From Coprinellus micaceus (taxonomy: Eukaryota; Basidiomycota; Agaricomycetes; Agaricales; Psathyrellaceae): a stretch of DNA of 64,000 nucleotides. The translations under genes were made by a program, and so were the position numbers. Of the stretch, positions 35,001 to 45,517 are shown in pieces; the first letter of the stretch is position 1, and the number at the start of each line of letters is the position of its first letter. The DNA lies in assembly GCA_951394405.1 (NCBI GenBank), contig OX596337.1, positions 4,154,001-4,218,000 on the forward strand. The letters are read 5' to 3'. The notes under the pieces were generated by a model, which was not told the DNA's origin, did no database searches, and saw nothing but the letters and a program-made list of their open reading frames with translations.

Positions 35001-35983
35001 GTTCTTCCAGGAAGCCGGATAGAGTTGGCGGTCCAGGTATTGTACGTCGTCGTCGAGGCCGTCGGAGCACCAGCAAGGATAGGTAGGGAGGTAGTGGAAC
35101 CCATTGGTGTGGACGTACACAACAAGTTCCCCACACCCGATCGCCACAACCTCAGGCTTGGCACCGAAGTTGTTGTCCTCTTGGAGGTCGATCACCTCGT
35201 TCACCGATACGAGTCGCTCCTCAAGCCGCTCCAGTGACGCCTCATACTTTGGGCACGGCCTACCGCCGTGCCCGAGGCACACGACCAAGCCCACTTGCCA
35301 CAGCCATGCTGGCCTCCAATGGGTCCCCGTCCACCTTTCGATCCTGTGCAAAGGGTTCGCTCGATGAGACGCCCTGCAACAGCTGGTGCAGATGCGTGGC
35401 TGGCCTATGCACTCGAGGCACTTCCAGTCCACATTCCCAGTCGTGCACAACGTGCATGCATCGCCGCCATGGCTCTCTGCCAATATGACACGATTGAGGT
35501 ATGATCCGACCCTGGTCCTCTGCCATTCGTCGAGATAATCTTGACTTCTCTAAATTAAACCTGTCAAAGGATTGCCCTTGATGTGAAACGGGGTGCGAGA
35601 CGACTAACCGTTCCAGAACGGCTTTGGCCCTCTGGTGCCTCCAATAAGGGGTTTGGGGTCTCATTCTGTGGGATATGATCTCCGCCATGTGGATCGTAAG
35701 TCTCTTCTTGGATCGTATTGTCGACCGGTCCATTGCAGCAGGATGAAGAAGGTGAAGGGGGAGCGAGGATCACATCTCTATCGGGGGAGTATCTGTCCAA
35801 TCTGGGACGTTTTCCGTACGCTGGCTTCGGAGGCGGTTCGAGTGCTGGATAGTTGCCGGTCTTGGTGCGGGAGCTTCGAGTGCCTTCCTTGACGACTCGA
35901 CCTTTGTAGCCACGATTGGTGAAACGCCCAATGTAGTCGGCTGTGCGAGCCCTCTTGCGGCTCATCACAATCTTGCTAACCAT
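32004..35983 (-). CDS. KDZ (Kyakuja-Dileera-Zisupton) transposase, apparently intact
   Basis: Multi-exon gene of roughly 1,000 residues. The N-terminus is basic (RKRARTADYIGR). Next is the Cys-rich CxC module: DACTLCTTGNVDWKCLECIG, CTSCCRASHRANPLHRIERW and GLVVCLGHGGRPCP. Then come HLLKVHAHMSTDQY, FCPACPTPGVNLPDDW, a segment with LVNGAAYM, and the RNase H-fold core: LAYDVNCQYSVNF (first catalytic Asp), FVIGLFHVHGHKDDCLSRF, GVTSGEILESLWSTMN (catalytic Glu). The C-terminal part has PYLVKQLELARSEV, a long helical region and VNWIRARSRRDRWAEEVRYVK near the end, as in other KDZ proteins. No stop or frameshift was seen between exons. KDZ elements move by a DDE mechanism. Divergent partner at 36140. 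Confidence 0.9.
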
Positions 35984-36139
35984 ATTAAGAGGATTGCAGA
36001 TTGAGATCAGAGATGAGAGTCAATGCGTCTGAAGGGGAGGGATGTGGGGGGTGGGGGGGTGAGCTCCATAGCCCTATTTATACCCAACATTCTTCCCATT
36101 TCAATTTCCTCGACGTTAACCCCTTCTCCTCCTTCAAAC
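35984..36139. promoter_or_regulatory. Shared divergent promoter, KDZ transposase and homeodomain-like gene
   Basis: Only 156 bases separate the two start codons. CCTATTTATACCC near 36070 is a TATA-like box for the plus-strand gene, and a GTGGGGGGTGGGGGGG G-run lies at 36041-36058. The short shared region suggests coupled expression. Confidence 0.5.
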
Positions 36140-39100
36140 ATGGCACCTCGCTCTCAGAGAGTCGCTAACAGTTCCGATGGAGCCTCCTCTTCCTCTTCCT
36201 CAGACTCCGAGGATTCGGCCAGGTCTCGTCCGCAATCCGAGCATTCCCCAGACCCCGCCCCCGAAGATTCCTCCAGCTCCACTTCGGACGATTCGAGGAG
36301 CTCTTCGTCCGACGAAGATAACAGCGACGACAGTCAGCGGAGCTCGATCCAAGGCGACGAACTTGAAGGCAGAGATGACAATGCAGTGCCATCCCCCGAT
36401 GACAACAATATCGAGGACCAACTCCGCGAGGAGGACAGGGGTCTGGATTCAAAGTTCACCCCTTCCCAGTTGGAACAGCTCCTGGCCCTCAGAGAACGGT
36501 ACCGCTTTGCGTCCGCCAAAGAAAGGAAAGAAATCGCTTTGAAAACTGGGGAAAGCTTCCGTGACGACCTTATTCGACAAGGTCAGGCCCTCACCCAGCT
36601 GCAAACCAAGAACCTCTTCACTGTGAGTTCTGTGCATCCGACGTCCGGCCGACATAGACTAACTTTGCTAATGGCTTTAGCATGTCAGAATATGGTTCAG
36701 TCAGCGGGCGCGAACACGGCGTGAACCCGTGCGATGGACTGTAAACTGGACCGCTCGGCAGGTATTCTACAAACAGAACACGGCCTTAGTGGCCGCAACT
36801 CAGAGGGCGATGTTCGAAGCCAACACTGGGATGAATCCTGGAGAGGGTACTGCCAAGGTTGACCTCGACCTGGTCGACGACGATGATAACTCATCGCCTG
36901 TGGGCGGAAAGGGGCCTTCTCTCTTCAATTTCTTCCAGAAGGCTCTCTCGGCCGAGTGGGATCAACTTCTGCCCGAGGAAAAGGAGAGATACGAGATTTT
37001 GGCGACGGAATGGCGAACTGATGGACCATCCGAAGAGGTACGCAAGGCGTGAGTGATTTAAGCGCCCGTACATGATCCTGTATTAACCATGCTTCATTCA
37101 GTCTCGCAGAGAAGGAAGCTTGTCGGGTTATTCGTTTTCTTGCTCAGGACTTATACCGGCAGATGGGGGTTCGCCTTTTCGTCTTGGCGAACTACGAAGA
37201 CTCAAACGACGACGTCATTGCTGGTTAGGCAGTTTTCCTTAGTGCTCACCATCGGGTAAACTGAATACGATCGTAGTGAGCCTTGACTTTAACAACGAGC
37301 TCGGAAGCAACGGCGCATCGTACAAACTTGCTGCGAAGTCCTACCTTGAGAGGGTCGATCTGTTGAATAATTATGCAGCGTTTGCCAAGAAGGCAGTTCC
37401 TCAAGAAGGCGAGATCGTTGACAGAAGGACGACTGCAAAGTCAATGACATTTGAACTAAACGGGCGAGGCGAGGCCATTCTACCGGATCCCAACCAAAAG
37501 GATAAGCCGTTGAAAGACTATGTATGGTATCCCTCAGTGGTCAGGAGGTTCATGCACTTCGATTGGGGTACGTCGCTAGTGCCCCCCCCCTCGAGACCTG
37601 CTGATAGGTATCCATATAGCCCGCGCCCAGGGTCAGCCAATGAGGGGGAACAACGGCCCCTCATGGGTCAATATCTGCAACAATGTCTCCAAGTATATTG
37701 ACCCTGAATACCTCCCCGAAGGAGCGGAACCGCTTAAGGATCCTGGAGCCTACAACCTGAAGAATTGTAAGAAATTGGTACTTCACTGGTGGGACCGTCA
37801 GCAGCGTGGTCTAACAGCCTTCCAATTCCGAGGGTATTGGGATGGCGCCGACTTCGTGGAGAGGATGGAGGACGAGTATATTCCAGAAGATGAAGGCTCC
37901 GACTTCAAGCCGCCAACACGCAAGGGAAAGAACGGCTCCGCCCCTCGGCCTACGGACACCAAGAAAGCCAAGTCCTCCGCGAAAGTGGGCCAGACAAAGG
38001 CTCCAACGAAAGGAAAGGAACGTATCACTTCTCTCCCTGACCACCCGAGAGGTGGATCATCAACCCTGAAGGCAACCGGTGATCCGTCGAAGGACGGGGG
38101 GAAGGGCATCCCGAGACCACGGCCGACTCAACCAGCTACCCAAGTGGCGAAAGCGCCCCCACACTCCATGAAGCTGCCTCCTCTGGAGGTCTTATCTTCG
38201 GGTAAGCTCTTGTTGTTGCTCCACGACCTTTCCACCATAGGTGCTCACCGTTTAATCCGCAATAGGTACTCAAGACAGGGGAAACAGTCCCAGTTCCGCC
38301 CGTCTCGTCGAAGCAACACAGGGCCTCGCGATCGACGCAGATCGCCCTAATGTCCCGCCCATTCAATTCCCCCATCGCTCAACGGCGACTCTGGTGCCTA
38401 ACCCATCGAAGAAAGTCACAGATGGCGATGACGGACCTCCGAAGAAGCCGATGGTGAACGACGAAGGGACGCCACAGCGACGATCCCGGTCAAGGGTAGG
38501 GGTTACAGGAGAACAGGAGAAGAGCAACGAGGAAACAACGAATGCAAAGACGACTCAGAGCCATAGCGCAGAGGGCGCCCGCACGGAGAAGGACAAAAAG
38601 AAGCACGGCAAGCGAAAGGAGAAACACTCGCAGGCAGGCATACCCCCTGACGATGGGGAGCGGGATGGAAGTAAGCTGTTGAAGGAGAAGCGGGGCGAAC
38701 ACCGGGCTGGAGCTGACCGGAAAGAATCGAAGGAGACGCGGATCGACGACGAGAGGGACATGGGAGAAGCTGTTGCCAGTGAAGGGATCGATGGCCAGTC
38801 GAAGGCCTTGCCTTCGGAACGCAAGGACCGGCAGCCCAAGAAATCCAGGAAGAAAAAGACCACGGCTGGAAGCGGAAAAGCCGATACAGAGGAGCCCGAG
38901 GAGGAAACATCTGGTCGAGGTGTCGCACCGTCGATGGGGAAGGAAGCAAACCCAAATGCTGGGCACATTCGCTTGGAGCACGTGGGACCCTCGCACGTGA
39001 CGCCAAATCTTCCGGATTCGGCGACGGTGCCCACGAAATCCGTACCGAAGGGGAGGAAGAAGTCCAAGAAGACCACCATGGATTTTGAAGAGGCTGTATC

Positions 39101-39404
39101 ATATGGTGATGCACAGGAGTCCCCAGAGAGGGAAAGCGGGAACGGGAATGAGAACGGGAAAGGAAAGGGAAAGGGAAAAGGGAAACGCGTGAGGGTGATG
39201 GCGACAGAAGCCCCGGTTGAAGCATCCGCGGCCGCGTTTGATGAAGCCGGTCACATCGATGAGGAAGATCCAAGGGGCAGCCCTAGAAAGCAGTCCGCAG
39301 AAGACAGGGACATCCTTTCAAATGCGACCAGCGGTAAGTACTGGCAGCTGACATCCGCTACGCGTCGTAAGAGGGAGAATTCGCGCTACACCGGGGGTTT
39401 GTAG
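36140..39404 (+). CDS. Large protein with homeodomain-like and HMG-like segments
   Basis: At least six exons with consistent phases, about 950 residues. The N-terminus is a Ser/Asp/Glu-rich low-complexity region. Next is FTPSQLEQLLALRERYRFAS...HVRIWFSQRARTRRE, whose end resembles the recognition helix of a homeodomain (consensus WFxNRR). A segment FFQKALSAEWDQLLPEEKERYEILATEW follows and resembles an HMG-box helix. Then come FLAQDLYRQMGVRLFVLANYED, a conserved-looking middle (VVRRFMHFDWG, LVLHWWDRQQRGLTAFQFRGYW), and a long Lys/Glu/Ser-rich tail with repeated GKGKGKGK. It is divergent from the KDZ transposase, so a chromatin- or DNA-binding accessory role is plausible. The domain labels are tentative. 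Confidence 0.7.
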
Positions 39405-39610
39405 GACTTAGGTCTAAGCGTGACGCTTCTACTCAGCTATATATCCATTGTACGTAAAAGGTATCAATTTATACGTGTATCTCGCTACGCTATGAGAACG
39501 CGACTACTCATGTTGCTTACAGTCGAATATCATCATACATCCCAAGTATTGTGCGTACTGTAAGAGAGACTACGTAATGTGTAATAAGCGAGCGCCTGAT
39601 GACAGACTGT

Positions 39611-42600
39611 TCATACGCCATTCCGAGACAGCTGGGGATTCGTTGTGGCGGCCGAGGTAAGGCGCGAATCGTTGTCCCCCCACCCAGCTCGCATATGGGC
39701 TGGTACACCTCCATCAGATGCCATAGAATATTCCACATAGTTCTCCCCAGACCCATCAATACTGACATAGGACGCTGCTCGATCTTCCGATGTCCCCGCT
39801 GTCGCTGTACTGTAGAACGTCACATCCAGGCCAGAGCTGGGTACGGCCGCCTGCCCTGGGACACTCTGTCGGTGCGAGCCGGCCGAGTGACTTGCCCCTA
39901 TGTGTCCCCGCATGTTCTCATTGCCTTGCTGTGCTGCGACGTAGTGTTCCATGCCGGGCCGCATGTTGATGGGGTTTTGTCGACGCTGAGAGATCGACTG
40001 GTCACGGAGGGTGTACTGCGTATCGGAGGGCCTAAGAGGTTCTGATGCGTGAGTTCCAGGGCGATTTGAAGACGTGGATTGGTTGCTGGCAAAATACCCA
40101 GAGCCTCTGGGTAATGGGGCTGCATTTGTCCCCGACGCAGTGCTGCCTTGGTTCCCAGCTCGGGCGTTGCTTAAACCTGTATGGCTTCGGTTGTCATCGC
40201 TATCGTAGACTTGAGGGGCAGTTCCATAGAAAGGACTTGGGTCGATGGATGGGAGGATATACGTGTGGCCTTGATTGTTGGGTGCCGTGGCGTGTGTCTC
40301 CATCGAACGCCAGTTTCCACTCCCCTGGGATGCGCCTGCGGACTGTGGGTGATTTCTTGAAACCTCACGAGCTTGATGAACTTGAGATGTCCCTTGGCTC
40401 ACCGCTATCCCAGGTCTACTGGGCTCTGAAAACGTGGACGGTGCGGATGGAGATCGAGCGAACGGAGGTTCCACCCTTGACGGATGTCCCCCAGTCGTCT
40501 GTGTTACGATGTGAGTGGATCGTCCTACTGAAGACGGGTCTCCGAACTTACGAAGAGTCGATTGTTAGCCAGCGCGCTTGGTCGGGCGTTCGACTGAGGT
40601 GGAACGATCGACTCTCCGCCAGCGCTACCATCAGACCTCATCCCAACCGAGGTGTGAGAGGCCGCCCGCATTACCGGGGACGATTGCAGGGTTCCAAAAT
40701 GCTGAACCATCAGGGTCTCGAGCCGCCTCTGAAGATCGGAGACCAGTTCAAAGACGTCGTTCTTGATATCCTCCCTAAGCTTGGCTAGCATCGTCTGTAG
40801 TTCTGGGCTAACGTGAGTTGAAGGTGCCCCTACAGGACTTTGGTTCACCATCTGCTCCACAACGGCTATGCGAGAATCCACGTTCGCTGTGTTGACGACG
40901 ACCTGGTCCAACAGTTTCGCGTCGATATGCCTCTCAGCAACCCGTCTCTCTATCTCGTCTAATCGCCGCCCGTGATCCCCATGAACCTTTACTCGGAGGT
41001 TGTCAACGGCCCCGGAGAGGATGTCATTTCCCTCTCGACACTCGATCTCAAGATTGCGGAGGGACTCGTCAGCCACCGAGCTGCGTTGCCGGAGCTGATC
41101 CTGCATTCGCCCGACGACACGAAGTTCTGCATGCACATCGGACACCTTGGAGTCCAGATCTTGCTGCTCCAAGACGAGCCTTTCGACCGCCATTTCTATA
41201 CCCCCCTCGAGAAGCTCGCCCGGTTGGGCTGGACGCACGCGTTTGAGAGTGCTCTCAGAGAGGCCAGGCGCCTGGTTAGCCGTGCTCTATGTTGGTAGAT
41301 CGACGTATCAGTGTTTGCGCCCTTGGAAAATAAACAGTACTGACCCCTCGCATAGAACGCGTATTGACCGAGGTTCTGCCTGAGGGTGTCTCTGCATCAA
41401 CCTCCATGTCGTTCTCATCGTTCGTCGTTCGAGCGCCATCCACTTCGGAATTTGCCGAACCACGGGCCGGTCCTTTCCCCTTGCGCCGTTCAGCCCCTTC
41501 ACCCGCTTCTCTCGTTCGAGCAACATCTCGATGTTGCAGAGGCCTCGACGTCTCCCTCTCTCCAGAAGAGCTTTCAGCTTTCTTCTTCTCTCTGGTGAGT
41601 GAGCTGTCGATCTCCATGTTGATATCCTCGTTATCAGATATTCGAGATTCAGCCCGGCTATCAGCTGAGCCCGCTGGATGAGAGTCATGGCCTGCGGTCT
41701 TCCCTCGTCCTCGTGTCTTACCGTCCTTTCCCCTTCGTTTTCTCCCTCCCGAGGCCTTTCTCTCCTCCTTCGCTTCTCTGTCCCCACCGTCCCCATCGAC
41801 TTTCCCCCGGGCATCGCCACTGCCTTCAAATTGAATCCCATGCGCTTGGGCCGACACACCTCTCCTCTCCGCGCTCTCATCCTCCTTGTCGTCCCCTGAA
41901 CCTGCACCTCTACCTTTGGTATGGGACGCCTCGCTCGCCTCGATAGGCCCTTCCCCACTCTTCCCCTCGGTTTCCTTCTTCACCTGGACGCTCGAAAGGG
42001 AGCACTTCACCTTCCGGACGGCGCATGGGTGGCAGACGAGTCTGGGTTTATTTGACTTCCGGACTGCCCTAGCCCTCCCAGGCTTGCCTCCGTCCCCTGG
42101 TTTGAGTGGGGGCGGCAAAGGCTTGTAGCATAGCTGCCCCGGCCTTGACTGACATGATTCGCATGGCTTTTCGTAGAGCTCGTGACCGGTGACGACAATG
42201 ATTCGCCGATCATCTTCTTGCTCTTCGGGGTCACCTGTTGTGTCGGCGTCGTTTGTGTGCACTACCATTCCCGACTCTGCCTTCCCCTCGACGTTTGTCC
42301 CTCCGCTCTGATGTCCCGTCGAACTGCTCTCCCGCTGCTTGCCTCTCCTCGCTTCCTCAAGGGCTGCCTCCCGCTCGGGCAACGTTTGAATGTTATCAGT
42401 GTTGGGCCTTGTGTCTTCGCCTGTGTTTCCACGCGCCTCAACCTCCCGTCCCGTCCCGGCTTCATCCTCCTTCCTTTGATCACCCTTCGACGGTTTCAGG
42501 GTTCGAACTTTGGGAGGAGATTCATATAACTTCCTTCGCTTGAACTGCTGGTCAGCGGCGTCGTCATCGAGGCCACCTTCATCCGGGCTCTCCTCTTCGT

Positions 42601-43674
42601 CCTGGACTTTCCTCTTGTTGAACCCAATCCCCTCGTCACCCAGCCCATCCGCGCATTCGGGGTCAACGTCTTGTCCTGGGTACTCCTGCCGTTCGAAGTT
42701 GAAGTGGCCAGGTTGCTGCGGGACAACCTCCTCTTCCAGAACATCTATATTTCGTGGTTCATACCGCCATTTAGAATCTCATATGACCCGTATTTTTATG
42801 CAAAGGTAAACGTACTGGGATCATCGCTCCCATCGGCGTCCTCGCCAGATTCATCTAGCTGGTGGACTATCGGGGGAACTTGGGGCTTCCCATCCTTATC
42901 TCTCTGACGTTCGCCCGAAACCTCAGCGGAGAGAGGTTGCCGCTCGGCCTTGTCGCCTCGTTCCTTCACTACAACGCCCGAGCCCTGTCGAAGGATGGCC
43001 TCTCGAACCGCACGCCTATGCTCGGCCAGCTGTTGGGCCTCTGCTTCTTGCTCGACGTTGGCTTGGTTCTCGGTTGACGGACGTCCCTCCATCTGCCCTG
43101 GGGATGCTTCGGCGTTGGTCGCTGATCCAGACGCACTCGGATCGGCTTGAGGACGGCCGCCCAGGTTGCTGTTCCCCGACGTGAACACTGGGTCCTGGAA
43201 TATTGCGAGGTCTAGCTTGGTACTGGGGTCGTTAACGTAGTCAGGTCTGGCGTCGAGTACTAGCAACCACTTGTCAACGCGATTACTGATATCGAGATGA
43301 TCTCGCCCATGAGCCAGGATCCCGCGCGCAAGGATGATCTAATATGATAATTAGTCCACAGGACTCCAGTACATGCGCAGTAAGTCACTCACTGAAGGCC
43401 CGACCAACTTTCGTCTTGCAGCGACAAGATCCGTGGTGGGTCTCAACTTGGGTGCGATGGCGAGGAGTTCGTTGACCTTCGCCAATGCATCCTTGGTCTC
43501 CTGGATAGACGGTGGTGGTGGTCGTGGCGTTAAACCAGGGTTTTCCGTCGCGGTTCTCATCACCACAGCACTGGGAGTCTTCCTTGCTTTCTGGTTCATT
43601 GTGAGGTCGGTCGAAAGGTTCGCTTTGAGTGCAGATTCGACTTTGCTCGGTTGGGACAAGTACGAAGTTCCCAT
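39611..43674 (-). CDS. Large basic protein with paired CxxC zinc motif and coiled coil
   Basis: Exons read from about 43.7 kb down to 39611. The 5' end is uncertain: the frame is open to 43767 without an ATG, and the first in-frame ATG found is at 43674. The parts in order are ETKDALAKVNELLAIAPKLR, IILARGILAHGRDHLDISNR, an acidic/basic stretch, a Cys cluster CESCQSRPGQLC...CHPCAVRKVKC (Cx2Cx7C...Cx2Cx6C, reminiscent of fungal Zn2Cys6-type DNA-binding clusters), Lys/Arg-rich low complexity, a coiled coil (EMAVERLVLEQQDLDSKVSDV, LRNLEIECREGNDILSGAVDN) and a Ser/Gly/Gln-rich tail. Probably nuclear. It faces the gene at 36140 tail to tail. Confidence 0.6.
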
Positions 43675-43916
43675 GTCCCTCCCGTTTCTTACTGCTTGTG
43701 TCGAGGATCTGAGATCCCCCGATAATCTCAGCCCGGAAGGAAGCGCAGATGTTGTCCGCTCTTCCACCGCTCCTGGTCATGCGACCATCTGTGGTTTTTC
43801 CGGGAAACCGGTACTACCTCGCGGCGAACGTTTTAAAGATCACGTCGCACGCGCTCCCCGATTTGCCTCCGCAGACAACCTCCCAAGATTGACGGTTGCT
43901 TTTAGTGATTCCTACG

Positions 43917-44662
43917 ATGACCAGTAAAGCCCCAACGAAGAAGAAGGCGGGCGATACCAAGGAAGGTGAGTGAGACGTTCATCCACACAACCCCCACACG
44001 GAGACAGGGGTTCTAACGGCATTCAAAGACTTCGGGATGGACGTTGACCAGGGGAATGGTATCGATTCTTTCTCCCCGCCCGGATCGCAACAGTTAGGTG
44101 AGAGGTGTTCCGAACGCGTTGTGAGATATCATTTACTAACCGCCCCTCAATTCAAGAGCCCCCCGAGAGTGCTTGGGCTGCGAACGTCGGCGGTGGCTTG
44201 TTCAAGGCTGCGGCCGGGCACGCTACCACCAAGGGCGCGGACACTGTGAATCCCCCTCGGCTCCTTGTATCCAAGGACCCCAGTCGTGGTGCCAGCATGC
44301 AGAAGAGCTTGCTCTCCCAAGTCCAAGACATCGTCGACAGCGTGCCCCATATCGAACGCCAGCACGGCACTCCGTCGCTCGGGGATCGCCCACAAACACC
44401 TAACTACTGGGAACTACACTCGCATGATGGCCTTCGTCTGTCTGTGTCGTTTTTACGGGCTCACCTTCGAGACTTGGAGTGGATGCGAGACCGTTTGAGG
44501 GACCACCATCGTACTTTGATCCGCGATCGAAATCAGACCCAAGCAGTGCTCGATGCGGTCGGGCGAGCGATGTACGTCACCTCTAGGCAGGACGAATTGG
44601 AGGACTACATAGAGAAGTTGGATAACAGTCGAGCTAAAGACAAATCCGAGACAACTACTTAG
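43917..44662 (+). CDS. Small coiled-coil protein (family I)
   Basis: Three exons with phase-1 introns: MTSKAPTKKKAGDTKE, FGMDVDQGNGIDSFSPPGSQ, and a third exon EPPESAWAANVGGGLFKAAAG...ending KLDNSRAKDKSE. The C-terminal half has WELHSHDGLRLSVSFLRAHL followed by a charged helix (DLEWMRDRLRDHHRTLIRDR) and a second helix (DELEDYIEKLDNSRA). It is divergent from the large CxxC protein gene across about 240 bases. It resembles the coiled-coil genes at 21.6-28.5 kb in size and plan. Function unknown. Confidence 0.65.
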
Positions 44663-45517
44663 TCTGCCCACACGTTGTATTGAATATTTTTCCATGTACC
44701 CGAATTTGTAGTTCCCATGCCCAACCAATTAGCTATGTATTGAACTTATGTGGTACAGCATTTCCGTGGGTCATGATGGCATGAACTCATCCGGCACGAC
44801 GGTGTGTCCAGTCCGAGGCCCATGCCAATGTTCGGACGGGATCTGTGGTGTCGGGCATCCCAAGTCCGACTTTTGATCCGCGCATATGGCGCGGTACTAT
44901 TTGGGGGAAGAGGCGGACATGTGCCGCTCCCACCACTGGCATACCTGGAATGAGTCAATTGAGCCTCCCTCAGTTGACTCAGGGTATTTGGGCCATCCTT
45001 TTTACTCAATTGAGCACAATCAGCTCATGAGCTAAGGGCCATATGCACACTCAAGTGAGTCACTGGGGGCATGTCATTCGGGTGTCATAGGGTGCCCAGG
45101 CGACGACGATCTTGGCGAACCGATGGCAATAGTACGCATCAGTACTTTCCTGGGATCCCATTCCGCATGTTGACATCTCATCCTTGCCACAGGATGATTC
45201 TCAGCAGGGACACAGACATCGTGCTCCTTTAGCAGACCATCACACGGTACTGTGCTGTTCAAATCATTGTCGCATTAGACGTTGACTCGAGTGATTGGGG
45301 GCGGTAGCTAGAGGCTCCTCAGCCTGCTGATCTCGATCTACCCATCGGCCAAAGAAAAGGGGAGAGGCAGAGGCACCTCCCGAAAAAATTCCAACACGAC
45401 GAACCCAAAGCTCAGCGAGTGCGACGTTCCCAAAATAGGCTTGCACCGCCGGATGCGCGTACGTGCTACTCGTCAATTATAATTGCGCTTCTTAGTCGCT
45501 GATTTGCCTCCTCGTTC
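44663..45517. other. Probable 5' terminal and promoter region of the Plavaka element
   Basis: No gene. Contains CAATTGA-type motifs at 44955-45055 that resemble those in the small element at 20.4-21.2 kb. The element's exact left terminus was not found. Confidence 0.45.
44955..45055. repeat. TCAATTGA motifs upstream of the Plavaka gene
   Basis: TCAATTGA at 44955-44962 and 45006-45013, with related CAGTTGACTCA and ACTCAAGTGAGTCAC nearby. The block after the second copy (GAGCACAAT...GGGCCATATGCACACTCAAGT) resembles the complement of 20850-20893. Confidence 0.55.

Noticed and set aside
38490..39273. Long open frames on the minus strand (up to 256 codons)
   Set aside because: They are the antisense of the Lys/Glu/Ser-rich tail of the gene at 36140. 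Purine-rich codons lack stops on the other strand. The plus-strand frame joins smoothly to upstream exons.
41364..42543. Plus-strand frames over the large CxxC gene
   Set aside because: They are antisense of the basic low-complexity region. The minus strand has the Cys cluster and consistent splice phases.
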